From an uncultured Flavobacteriales bacterium (GTDB taxonomy: Bacteria; Bacteroidota; Bacteroidia; Flavobacteriales_D; Sanyastnellaceae): DNA of 5,144 nt. Within the stretch, counting starts at the first letter, position 1. Each line of letters begins with the position of its first letter. Location of the stretch: positions 1 to 5,144 of the forward strand of contig CALKYI010000026.1 of assembly GCA_938003665.1 (NCBI GenBank), given 5' to 3'. The notes under the pieces were generated by a model. That model ran no database searches. It was not told the DNA's origin and saw only the letters and a program-made list of their open reading frames with translations. This document shows, piece after piece, positions 1 through 5,144 of this stretch. Made by a program: the position numbers and the translations under genes.

Positions 1-122
1 GCAAAATCAAAATCCTCACCGGTCTTGAACATGATGTCGCGGTTGATGGTGCAACCGCCCCACAGGACAGAAAAAGCGAGGATGAAAAGCGGTACGCGAA
101 CAGGTGCCTGGAAAAAAGACAT
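1..122 (-). CDS. Probable polysaccharide export lipoprotein (Wza-like), N-terminal fragment
   Basis: Only the first 40 codons are in the window; the gene runs off the left edge. Seen: an ATG (complement of 120-122), a hydrophobic stretch at about residues 11-22 ending in LWGGC, then TINRDIMFKTGEDFDF. This reads as a lipoprotein signal peptide with Cys24 as the lipidated residue, although Trp at -3 departs from the usual Leu of the lipobox. From memory of the family, the motif just after the cysteine (N-x-[DN]-[IL]-MFKT, then an acidic/aromatic stretch) resembles the mature start of Bacteroidota polysaccharide biosynthesis/export proteins, which are outer-membrane Wza/BexD-like components of exopolysaccharide secretion. 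No acidic run follows Cys24, so there is no obvious surface-export signal. There is no Shine-Dalgarno sequence ahead of the ATG. The gene is divergent from the GNAT operon. The lipoprotein call is fairly safe; the export-protein assignment rests on about 16 residues and is tentative. Confidence 0.6.
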   Translation of the reverse strand, partial: MSFFQAPVRVPLFILAFSVLWGGCTINRDIMFKTGEDFDF

Positions 123-150
123 GGAGTGCCGTTGTGGATGAATGCCGAAA

Positions 151-176
151 ATACCAATGAAATACCATCCATACCA
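151..176. repeat. Three short direct repeats, ATACCA
   Basis: ATACCA occurs at 151-156, 162-167 and 171-176, which is TGGTAT three times on the minus strand. The repeat starts are 11 and 9 bases apart, near one helical turn, so the copies face roughly the same side of the DNA. They lie 29-54 bases upstream of the lipoprotein start codon and overlap its weak -7-like box. An operator for a DNA-binding protein is possible, but hexamers this short can recur by chance. Confidence 0.35.
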
Positions 177-195
177 CTCCTCGCAGCAAGAACGG

Positions 196-203
196 TATCT
201 TTG
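196..203 (+). promoter_or_regulatory. Putative Bacteroidota -7 promoter element (TATCTTTG)
   Basis: TATCTTTG matches the Bacteroidota primary sigma factor -7 consensus TAnnTTTG exactly. It ends 5 bases before the ATG at 209, so transcription would be expected to begin close to that ATG. This gives either a leaderless mRNA starting at the 209 ATG or a leader of roughly 20 bases in front of the in-frame ATG at 233. No TTG is seen at the -33 spacing, which lowers confidence. If real, it would drive the whole GNAT-mltG-DUF5916 operon. Confidence 0.4.
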
Positions 204-208
204 CGCCC

Positions 209-721
209 ATGCTGAAATCCGACACCCACGCGATGCGCGCGCTGGAGCCCCACGACAGCGCTTTCCTCTTCGATTTGGAAAACGCCGCTGACGAATGGTG
301 GCTCGGAGCGACCATCGCACCGCTGGGCCGGGCAACCCTGGAGCAATACGCGAGCGGTCAGCACGATTTGTACCGGGATTTGCAGTTGCGGTTGATGATC
401 ACCACGGCGGACGGCACGACCGTGGGCACCGTCGACCTGTACCAGTACGAACCGCGGAACCGGCGCGCCGGGGTCGGCATTGCCGTCTTGAAAAAGCACC
501 GCCGACAAGGGCATGCTCAAGCGGGACTGGCATTGATGCGCGATTACGCGTTTCAGCATTTAGGACTGCATCAATTGTGGGCCGAAATCCCGGCCTCCAA
601 CGCGGAAACGGTCAAGCTCTTTGAGGCGCAAGGATTTGAACAAACCGGTCATTTAAAAGATTGGATTTGGCGGGCACCTCATTGGGAAGATGCTGTGATG
701 GTTCAAGCCCTGAACGGATAA
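209..721 (+). CDS. GNAT family N-acetyltransferase (RimJ/RimL/SpeG-like)
   Basis: A 170-residue single-domain acetyltransferase, normal length for the family, using acetyl-CoA to acetylate an amine; the acceptor cannot be told from sequence. Seen: the N-terminal RALEPHD (10-16) typical of this subfamily, the beta-hairpin TVGTVDLYQYEP (71-82), RRAGVGI (85-91), the acetyl-CoA pyrophosphate-binding motif R98-x-x-G101-x-A103 with the following helix, and the C-terminal N131-x-x-T-x-x-LFEAQGF motif (131-143). The closest named relatives by pattern are RimJ/RimL and the spermidine acetyltransferase SpeG. The protein is predicted cytoplasmic, with no signal peptide. I took the ATG at 209 because it leaves room for the first beta strand, but the ATG at 233 (Met9) is a real alternative given the promoter-like box at 196-203. 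The stop codon lies 1 base before the mltG start, implying co-transcription and perhaps translational coupling. A role linked to the cell wall is suggested only by position. Confidence 0.93.
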   Translation: MLKSDTHAMRALEPHDSAFLFDLENAADEWWLGATIAPLGRATLEQYASGQHDLYRDLQLRLMITTADGTTVGTVDLYQYEPRNRRAGVGIAVLKKHRRQGHAQAGLALMRDYAFQHLGLHQLWAEIPASNAETVKLFEAQGFEQTGHLKDWIWRAPHWEDAVMVQALNG

Positions 722-722
722 G

Positions 723-1688
723 ATGAAGCGTTCGGCGAAAATTGGAATGACCTTGTTGGTCGTCGTCGGTGCAGCGGCAAGCTACGCCGCGAGCAAGTAC
801 ACCATTTGGACGCAAGCCGTCGGCTCGGATGCCAATTGGTGCATCGAAATCCCCCCTACTGGCGACACACGCGAATACCTGGCCCTAAACCATCCGGACA
901 TTGCCGCCGTCATCAACTGGCGCGGGTGGAGCGTCTACCCAGGCAAGTATTGCGAAATCGGGCCAAAGCCGGCCAATGCCATCGCCCGTCGCATCGCCAC
1001 CGGACAACGCGAGGAGATCACACTGCCCGTTCCCTCAAAGCGAACCATAGCGGAAATCGCCCGAGCCCTCGCACCTCGCGTTTGGGCGGACAGCGCGTCC
1101 ATCGCAGCCGCGTTGGGCACCGACAGCATGAAATGGCAAATCGCCCCGAACACATACCGGGTTTATTGGGAAACCACAGCTGATGAATTGGCCGAACGCT
1201 TGCGGGCCGAAAGCAACGCTTGGTGGACGGCCGATCGCATCAAGCGGGCATGGGCGTTGGGGCTATCGCAACGTGAGGTCGTCACCCTGGCCTCCATTGT
1301 GCAGGAAGAAACAGCGAACGCCGCCGAAGCACCAACAGTCGCCGGACTGTATTTGAATCGATTGAAGAAAAAGATGCTGCTCCAAGCGGACCCCACACTG
1401 AAATACGCCCTCGACGATTGGTCCATCCAACGTGTGCTCGATGAGGACAAAAAAGTGGATTCGCCCTACAACACCTACCGCAATCCGGGCCTGCCGCCGG
1501 GACCCATTCGCATACCTGAATTGGCTTACGTCGAGGCAGTATTGAATGCCGACCAGCACAATTACCTCTACATGTGTGCCAAGCCCGACGGATCGGGGAC
1601 CCACGCATTCGCCCGCACGTACAATCAACACTTGCGGAATGCCCGGGCTTACCAGAACATGTTGAACCGCGAACGCATTTACCGATAG
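723..1688 (+). CDS. mltG: Endolytic murein transglycosylase MltG (YceG-like)
   Basis: MltG is an inner-membrane lytic transglycosylase that cuts nascent glycan strands internally, forming 1,6-anhydro-MurNAc ends, and is thought to set strand length during peptidoglycan synthesis. Seen in the 321 residues: one N-terminal membrane anchor (about 8-24); an N-terminal subdomain with PGKY (73-76); PNTYRVYW (142-149), which resembles the Bacteroidota form of the family; the catalytic block TLASIVQEET (188-197), where Glu196 aligns with E. coli Glu218; YLNRL then LLQADPT (219-225); the YNTY...GLPPGPI block (249-262); and the C-terminal THAFARTYNQH (293-303). All expected active-site motifs are present, so the enzyme should be functional; it is about the length of E. 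coli MltG. Cys40 and Cys77 lie in the periplasmic part and could pair (inference). The start has no Shine-Dalgarno and sits 1 base after the GNAT stop; the DUF5916 gene follows after 3 bases. Confidence 0.97.
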   Translation: MKRSAKIGMTLLVVVGAAASYAASKYTIWTQAVGSDANWCIEIPPTGDTREYLALNHPDIAAVINWRGWSVYPGKYCEIGPKPANAIARRIATGQREEITLPVPSKRTIAEIARALAPRVWADSASIAAALGTDSMKWQIAPNTYRVYWETTADELAERLRAESNAWWTADRIKRAWALGLSQREVVTLASIVQEETANAAEAPTVAGLYLNRLKKKMLLQADPTLKYALDDWSIQRVLDEDKKVDSPYNTYRNPGLPPGPIRIPELAYVEAVLNADQHNYLYMCAKPDGSGTHAFARTYNQHLRNARAYQNMLNRERIYR

Positions 1689-1691
1689 CAC

Positions 1692-4064
1692 ATGATTGGA
1701 CGATGGATGTGGAAGGCGCTGGGAGTGGCCTTCATCAGTTATAGCGTGGCGGCTTGGGGACAGGCATCGGAACCCCGAATCGCCATTGGTCAACGCTTGA
1801 GTGCACCGGTTGACCTCGATGGAAACCTCGACGATGCCGCCTGGCAAAGCATCCCGGCGCAGAGTGATTTTCAACAGTACTCGCCCGACCCCGGCGGCCG
1901 CCCAAGTCAGCGGACCGAAGTCAAGTTCGGCTACGATGACAACGCCCTTTACATCGGCGCGCGGATGTGGGATACGGCCCCCGATTCCATCCTGCACCAG
2001 TTGAGTGAACGCGACCGAACGGACAACACCGACGAGTTTGGCATTTGGTTCAGCCCGTTCAACGACGGATTGAATGCGGTCCGCTTCCGCACCACGCCGG
2101 ACGGCATCCAAGTGGACGAGCAGATCAGCCCGAACGGGGAAGACGATTCTTGGGACGCCGTGTGGGACGTGGTGTGCAGGATTGATTCGGCCGGCTGGGT
2201 AGCTGAGTTTCGCATTCCGTGGATGGCCTTCCGGTTTCCCGACAAGGCCGAACAGCGCTGGGGCATGAACATGTACCGAGGCATTCGCCGGCTGCGGGAA
2301 GACGACGTGTGGAATCCCATGGATCCGACCCAGCGCCTCTTGAACCAAGGAGGTGTGTTGATCGGCATTGAAGGCATAACGCCTCCCCCGCGCATCAGTT
2401 TGTTTCCCTACCTGAGCGCCTACCAAAACTGGAGTGGCTCCGACCGATCCAATGCGTACAACGGCGGAATGGACATGAAAATAGGCCTCGGAAACGCCTT
2501 CACCTTGGACATGACCCTCATTCCGGATTTTGGTCAAGTCGTTACGGACAACCTCGTCCTCAACCTCTCGCCATTCGAAATCCGCTTCAACGAAAACCGT
2601 CAGTTCTTCCAAGAAGGCACTGAACTGTTCAACAAAAACGGCACCTTTTATTCGCGGCGAATCGGGGAAGACGGACGCTTGATCAATGCATCCAAAGTCT
2701 CCGGCCGGCTAGCGAACGGACTGGGGCTGGGATTGCTGCAGGCCTTCGCCACAGCCGATGCAGATTCGTCTTTGACATCCTACACGGTAGCGGTCGCCGA
2801 TCAAAACCTGCCCAACAACGGGTACGTGACCTCCACCACGTCGATGGTGATGCGCGAAGGCGACGGTTATGATGCGGTGGTGCAATCCGGCAGCATGGAA
2901 CTGCGCAATCCCGAAAATACGTGGAGCGTGCAAGCCAGCGGAAGCGTCAACCGCAAATTCGGTGCAGACGAAGCCAACGACAACGAAGGGCACACGTACA
3001 ATGTGGCCCTCAGCAAAATGGCGGGCAATTTGACGTTCAGCCTGGGGCATTTCTTGGAATCCGCTACCTACGACCCCAACGACCTCGGATTCCTTCAAGC
3101 ACCCAATGAAATCGGTTCCTTTCTCAATGTGGATTACCGCGTTTTTGAGCCGAGAGGCCGTTGGAACCGCATTTCAACGTCGTTCAATGCCTTTTTGAAC
3201 CAGGTGGAAACGCCCCGGATGTTCAACAATGTATTCCTCTCCGCGAGTTGTCGAGCGACCACGCTTGCCTTCAACACTTGGAACCTCGAGTTGAACACCC
3301 AGCCCACCGACGGAAACAACATTTTTGCTTCGCGCATCGACGGATTGGTGTGGCGGGAACCCGCGTGGTACAGCATCAACGGGTGGTTCAGCAGTGACTA
3401 CCGCAAGCGCATTGCCCTTGATCTCGGATACTGGCATGCGGGCGGCGACACGTACCGGGACTGGAAGGAAAACACGTACCGCATTGCGCCGCGGATTCGC
3501 GTCAACGACCGGTTGAACATTCGCTACGTGTGGAAAATCATCGATCGACGCAACGAGCGCGGGTGGGCCTTCCTCGATTCCCTTGAAGACGGCACGGAAG
3601 TCAGCATTTTCGGCAAACGCCGCAACCGCGAATACACCCAGGTCCTGAACGTCAATTACATTTTCACCAACCGCATGAGCCTCACCACCCGGGTTCGCCA
3701 CGCTTGGAGCCAAGTGCGGTACGACGCTCTGTATCGGTTGTTGGACAGCGGGGTCATTTCAGAGACGCCCTACCTCGAAAGTGGATTTGCCGACCTGGAA
3801 GATCTCAACTTCAATGCCTGGAGCATCGACATGGTGTACCGTTGGAATTTCGCCCCGGGTTCCGAGGTCAACATCGTTTGGAAAAACCAGTTATTCCAAG
3901 AAACACGGCTGGGTGATGTTGAGCAGTTTTCACTCCCGGAAACGTACGCCGATAACTTCAATCAGATGATTGAATCAGGATTTTTTAATAGCCTGTCAAT
4001 CAGATTGATATCGTTTATTGATTACAGTCGATTTCAACAAGGGTTGCGCGGATTCGAGAAGTAG
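1692..4064 (+). CDS. CBM9-like domain / DUF5916 outer-membrane beta-barrel protein
   Basis: A 790-residue secreted protein. Seen: a signal peptide (about 1-23, likely cleavage after AWG before Gln24); a CBM9-like/DOMON-type beta-sandwich at about 37-230, with VDLDGNLDDAAW (40-51), ALYIGARMWD (85-94), DEFGIWFSP (114-122) and GWVAEFRIPW (168-177); then a DUF5916 region from about 237 to the end, with the hallmark LIPDFGQV (276-283), NLSPFEIRF (291-299), QFFQEGTELF (304-313) and FYSRRIG (319-325). The rest alternates polar and aromatic strands, as in an outer-membrane barrel, ending near SLSIRLISFIDY. No biochemical role is firmly known for DUF5916; members are often annotated as carbohydrate-binding or as putative hydrolases, and I see no catalytic signature. 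Length is typical. It is the third gene of the operon, 3 bases after mltG. The last 35 or so codons are notably AT-rich, and about 12 residues follow the final barrel-like strand. Confidence 0.92.
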   Translation: MIGRWMWKALGVAFISYSVAAWGQASEPRIAIGQRLSAPVDLDGNLDDAAWQSIPAQSDFQQYSPDPGGRPSQRTEVKFGYDDNALYIGARMWDTAPDSILHQLSERDRTDNTDEFGIWFSPFNDGLNAVRFRTTPDGIQVDEQISPNGEDDSWDAVWDVVCRIDSAGWVAEFRIPWMAFRFPDKAEQRWGMNMYRGIRRLREDDVWNPMDPTQRLLNQGGVLIGIEGITPPPRISLFPYLSAYQNWSGSDRSNAYNGGMDMKIGLGNAFTLDMTLIPDFGQVVTDNLVLNLSPFEIRFNENRQFFQEGTELFNKNGTFYSRRIGEDGRLINASKVSGRLANGLGLGLLQAFATADADSSLTSYTVAVADQNLPNNGYVTSTTSMVMREGDGYDAVVQSGSMELRNPENTWSVQASGSVNRKFGADEANDNEGHTYNVALSKMAGNLTFSLGHFLESATYDPNDLGFLQAPNEIGSFLNVDYRVFEPRGRWNRISTSFNAFLNQVETPRMFNNVFLSASCRATTLAFNTWNLELNTQPTDGNNIFASRIDGLVWREPAWYSINGWFSSDYRKRIALDLGYWHAGGDTYRDWKENTYRIAPRIRVNDRLNIRYVWKIIDRRNERGWAFLDSLEDGTEVSIFGKRRNREYTQVLNVNYIFTNRMSLTTRVRHAWSQVRYDALYRLLDSGVISETPYLESGFADLEDLNFNAWSIDMVYRWNFAPGSEVNIVWKNQLFQETRLGDVEQFSLPETYADNFNQMIESGFFNSLSIRLISFIDYSRFQQGLRGFEK
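3958..4030 (+). other. AT-rich 3' end of the DUF5916 gene with short repeats and a small palindrome
   Basis: This stretch differs from the rest of the gene: it uses codons such as AGA, ATA, TCA, TTT and AAT in quick succession, where the gene otherwise favours GC-ending codons. AATCAG occurs at 3960-3965, 3973-3978 and 3998-4003. A perfect 5-bp palindrome with a 3-base loop, TCAAT/ATTGA, lies at 3996-4008, and CAGG (3976-3979) pairs with CCTG (3992-3995) around an AT-rich loop containing six T. The reading frame stays open and still encodes a barrel-like last strand. Confidence 0.5.
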
Positions 4065-4072
4065 CCCTCCGC
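4065..4072. other. 8-base convergent gene junction without a terminator
   Basis: The DUF5916 stop (TAG, 4062-4064) and the stop of the minus-strand peptidase gene (TGA, complement of 4073-4075) are separated by 8 bases. No stem followed by a T-run lies in or next to the junction on either strand, so transcripts from both sides probably overlap at their 3' ends. Confidence 0.75.
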
Positions 4073-5144
4073 TCATTCAAACCGCACCGTTCCGCTCCAG
4101 ATCGCTTGATTACCGACCTCATCCTGCACCCGAATTTCGAGCTGCTGAGTCCGGTTCATGGCGTGCCTACCATCCGTCAGTTCGTACCAGATGCGTTCAC
4201 GCTTGGGGTCCCAACGGAACAGGACCCATTCACCATCTAAACGCGCATCCCACGATTGAATGCCGGCAAGATTGTCGGCCACAGTAAAGCGCAACTCGCC
4301 AAAATTTCGAACGACAAGCTCCTCTGCTGACGAGGTGCGGTGGCGGCGGTGCGGACGAATCGTCGGGGCGATGGTATCCACCGCGAGCTCGTAATGCCCG
4401 CATGTTTTGGTGTTGAATTCGAATGTCCCCTGCGCGGTCCAGTCGCCCGTGAGGGTACCATCGATGCCGCCGTTTCGACCGATTCGAGTCACCAACGCGG
4501 AGTTTCGCAACGAATCGGCGACCGAAGCTGGCAACGCGACTGCCAAGGATTTTGCTGCGGGCAAGCCCCGGGCCCCAACGATCCAGCGGCCCGTTTCACC
4601 TGCTGGTTCCAACGGGAAATCAAAATCCTCGTAGAAGGTATTCCGCGGGATGCGAACGCTCGCGCCGCCCTGCGATACCGTGTGATCGCGGTCGTATGCA
4701 TAGGTTGGCTGCTGGCCTTCCTCGGGGGCTGCACTCCACTCGACCGTCCATTCGCTCGAACGCGTGTTGCCGTGCACGTCCCACACTTGAATCCGAACCG
4801 AAACCGTATCCTCGCGAACCACTCCCGCCGTCGCCCTTCCCGCATCGTGAATCGGCAATCGGCTCCCGGGCAGGCGGTGCATCCGGTAAGTCTGGTCACC
4901 TGTACGTTCCCATGCCTCGTAGTAAGCCAAGGCGTTCATGTCTCGATTCACGGCAAAATCCAAGGTGTCGAGCTCCCACGCGTGCAACCGCTCATCGTTG
5001 ACCCAAAGCTCCGCTCGGTAGATGCCGCAGCGGTTTCGGGCGCCGTCCAACCGATCCAACGCCTCAACACCGAAACGTGCCTTGCCTGCGATGTGTATGG
5101 TCCGGTTAGCTGGCGAAATCAGTTGCGGCCGTGAACTGCCGTTG
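4073..5144 (-). CDS. M23-type metallopeptidase, C-terminal accessory region (5' end off the window)
   Basis: The frame is open to the right edge, so this is the last 356 residues of a longer protein; the visible TTG at 5057-5059 is internal. Counting from the edge, I see NGSSR at the start, then FGVEALDRLDGARNRCGIY (about 24-42), MHRLPGSRLPIHD (about 88-100), a predicted beta strand pair ending in WDVHGNT, IPRNTFYEDF (about 164-173), and a final Ig-like segment with DNLAGIQSW, LDGEWVLFRWD and RVQDEVGNQA. From memory, this ordered set matches the long C-terminal region of Bacteroidota M23 (LytM-like) peptidases, periplasmic or envelope enzymes that cut peptidoglycan cross-bridges. The zinc-binding HxxxD and HxH motifs would lie upstream, beyond the edge, so catalytic competence cannot be judged and the peptidase call is by inference. 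The gene is convergent with the mltG operon, 8 bases from the DUF5916 stop. Confidence 0.8.
   Translation of the reverse strand, partial: NGSSRPQLISPANRTIHIAGKARFGVEALDRLDGARNRCGIYRAELWVNDERLHAWELDTLDFAVNRDMNALAYYEAWERTGDQTYRMHRLPGSRLPIHDAGRATAGVVREDTVSVRIQVWDVHGNTRSSEWTVEWSAAPEEGQQPTYAYDRDHTVSQGGASVRIPRNTFYEDFDFPLEPAGETGRWIVGARGLPAAKSLAVALPASVADSLRNSALVTRIGRNGGIDGTLTGDWTAQGTFEFNTKTCGHYELAVDTIAPTIRPHRRHRTSSAEELVVRNFGELRFTVADNLAGIQSWDARLDGEWVLFRWDPKRERIWYELTDGRHAMNRTQQLEIRVQDEVGNQAIWSGTVRFE

Larger units (their letters stand above)
123..208. promoter_or_regulatory. Divergent intergenic promoter region
   Basis: These 86 bases separate the start of the left-edge lipoprotein gene (minus strand) from the start of the GNAT gene (plus strand), so they should hold promoters for both directions. 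Seen: a TATCTTTG box on the plus strand at 196-203, three ATACCA repeats at 151-176, and on the minus strand a TATTTTCG (complement of 146-153) that differs from the Bacteroidota -7 consensus TAnnTTTG by one base. No matching -33 TTG element is visible at the expected spacing for either box. Promoter activity is inferred from gene orientation. Confidence 0.55.
209..4064 (+). other. Predicted three-gene operon: GNAT, mltG, DUF5916
   Basis: The three genes share a strand and are separated by 1 base (at 722) and 3 bases (1689-1691), leaving no room for internal promoters or terminators between them. The only plausible upstream promoter region is 123-208. This predicts a single transcript of nearly 4 kb. 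An internal promoter inside a coding region cannot be excluded by reading. Confidence 0.8.

Noticed and set aside
16..315. A 99-codon minus-strand frame crossing the divergent intergenic region
   Set aside because: It overlaps the GNAT N-terminus and is out of frame with the lipoprotein gene; the translation shows only low-complexity Ser/Arg/His content.
1263..2612. A 449-codon open frame on the minus strand opposite mltG and the DUF5916 gene
   Set aside because: It spans two well-recognised genes on the other strand, its translation has no recognisable motifs, and long antisense frames are expected opposite GC-rich coding DNA.
3174..3713. A 179-codon minus-strand frame inside the DUF5916 gene
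   Set aside because: It is an antisense shadow of the barrel region; no start signal or protein family resemblance.
3996..4008. TCAAT/ATTGA palindrome as an intrinsic terminator
   Set aside because: The stem is only 5 AT-rich base pairs, no T-run follows, and it lies over 50 bases inside the coding sequence.
1692..4064. Reading the 790-residue protein as a TonB-dependent receptor or a glycoside hydrolase
   Set aside because: No plug domain or TonB box is visible, and no catalytic acid motif of a known hydrolase family; the CBM9-like plus DUF5916 motifs explain the whole length.
5057..5059. TTG as the start codon of the right-edge minus-strand gene
   Set aside because: The frame stays open to the window edge, and the 28 residues upstream of the TTG (beginning NGSSR and including FGVEA) continue the family pattern, so the TTG is an internal Leu codon.
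4340..5134. A 264-codon plus-strand frame opposite the M23-type gene
   Set aside because: The translation is rich in Arg, Pro and Cys without domain pattern, while the minus strand encodes a coherent family-like protein across the same bases.
1..5144. Mobile elements, CRISPR arrays, tRNA or rRNA genes, toxin-antitoxin or phage-defence genes
   Set aside because: No transposase-like protein, spaced long repeats, cloverleaf-like sequence or defence-type motif was found, and coding genes fill nearly the whole window.

Overview
This window looks like ordinary chromosome from a member of the Bacteroidota with fairly GC-rich coding DNA. Three things point there. The gene at 1692-4064 encodes a CBM9-like/DUF5916 outer-membrane protein, a family abundant in Bacteroidota. 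The right-edge gene carries the long C-terminal extension I associate with Bacteroidota M23 peptidases. None of the visible start codons has a Shine-Dalgarno sequence, and a TATCTTTG box matching the Bacteroidota -7 element TAnnTTTG sits just upstream of the first plus-strand gene. I cannot name a genus; the style of the proteins suggests a Flavobacteriales-like or related GC-rich lineage.

Layout. At the left edge (1-122, minus strand) is the first 40 codons of a probable lipoprotein resembling Wza-like polysaccharide export proteins. An 86-bp divergent intergenic region (123-208) follows, with three ATACCA repeats and the putative -7 box. From 209 to 4064 three plus-strand genes are packed with gaps of 1 and 3 bases, almost certainly one operon: a GNAT N-acetyltransferase, the endolytic murein transglycosylase MltG, and the signal-peptide-bearing CBM9/DUF5916 beta-barrel protein. 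Only 8 bases separate this operon from a convergent minus-strand gene (4073-5144, running off the right edge) that encodes the C-terminal part of an M23-type metallopeptidase.

How they fit together. Much of the window concerns the cell envelope: MltG cleaves nascent glycan strands at the inner membrane, M23 enzymes cut peptidoglycan peptides, the DUF5916 protein is predicted in the outer membrane, and the left-edge lipoprotein probably takes part in polysaccharide export. The GNAT substrate is not evident.

There is no RNA gene, mobile element, CRISPR array or clear intrinsic terminator, and no stretch over 300 bases without a gene. I see no strong candidate for an undescribed system. The points most worth a second look are the divergent promoter region, the start choice of the GNAT gene, the AT-rich 3' end of the DUF5916 gene, and the conserved-looking GNAT-mltG coupling.
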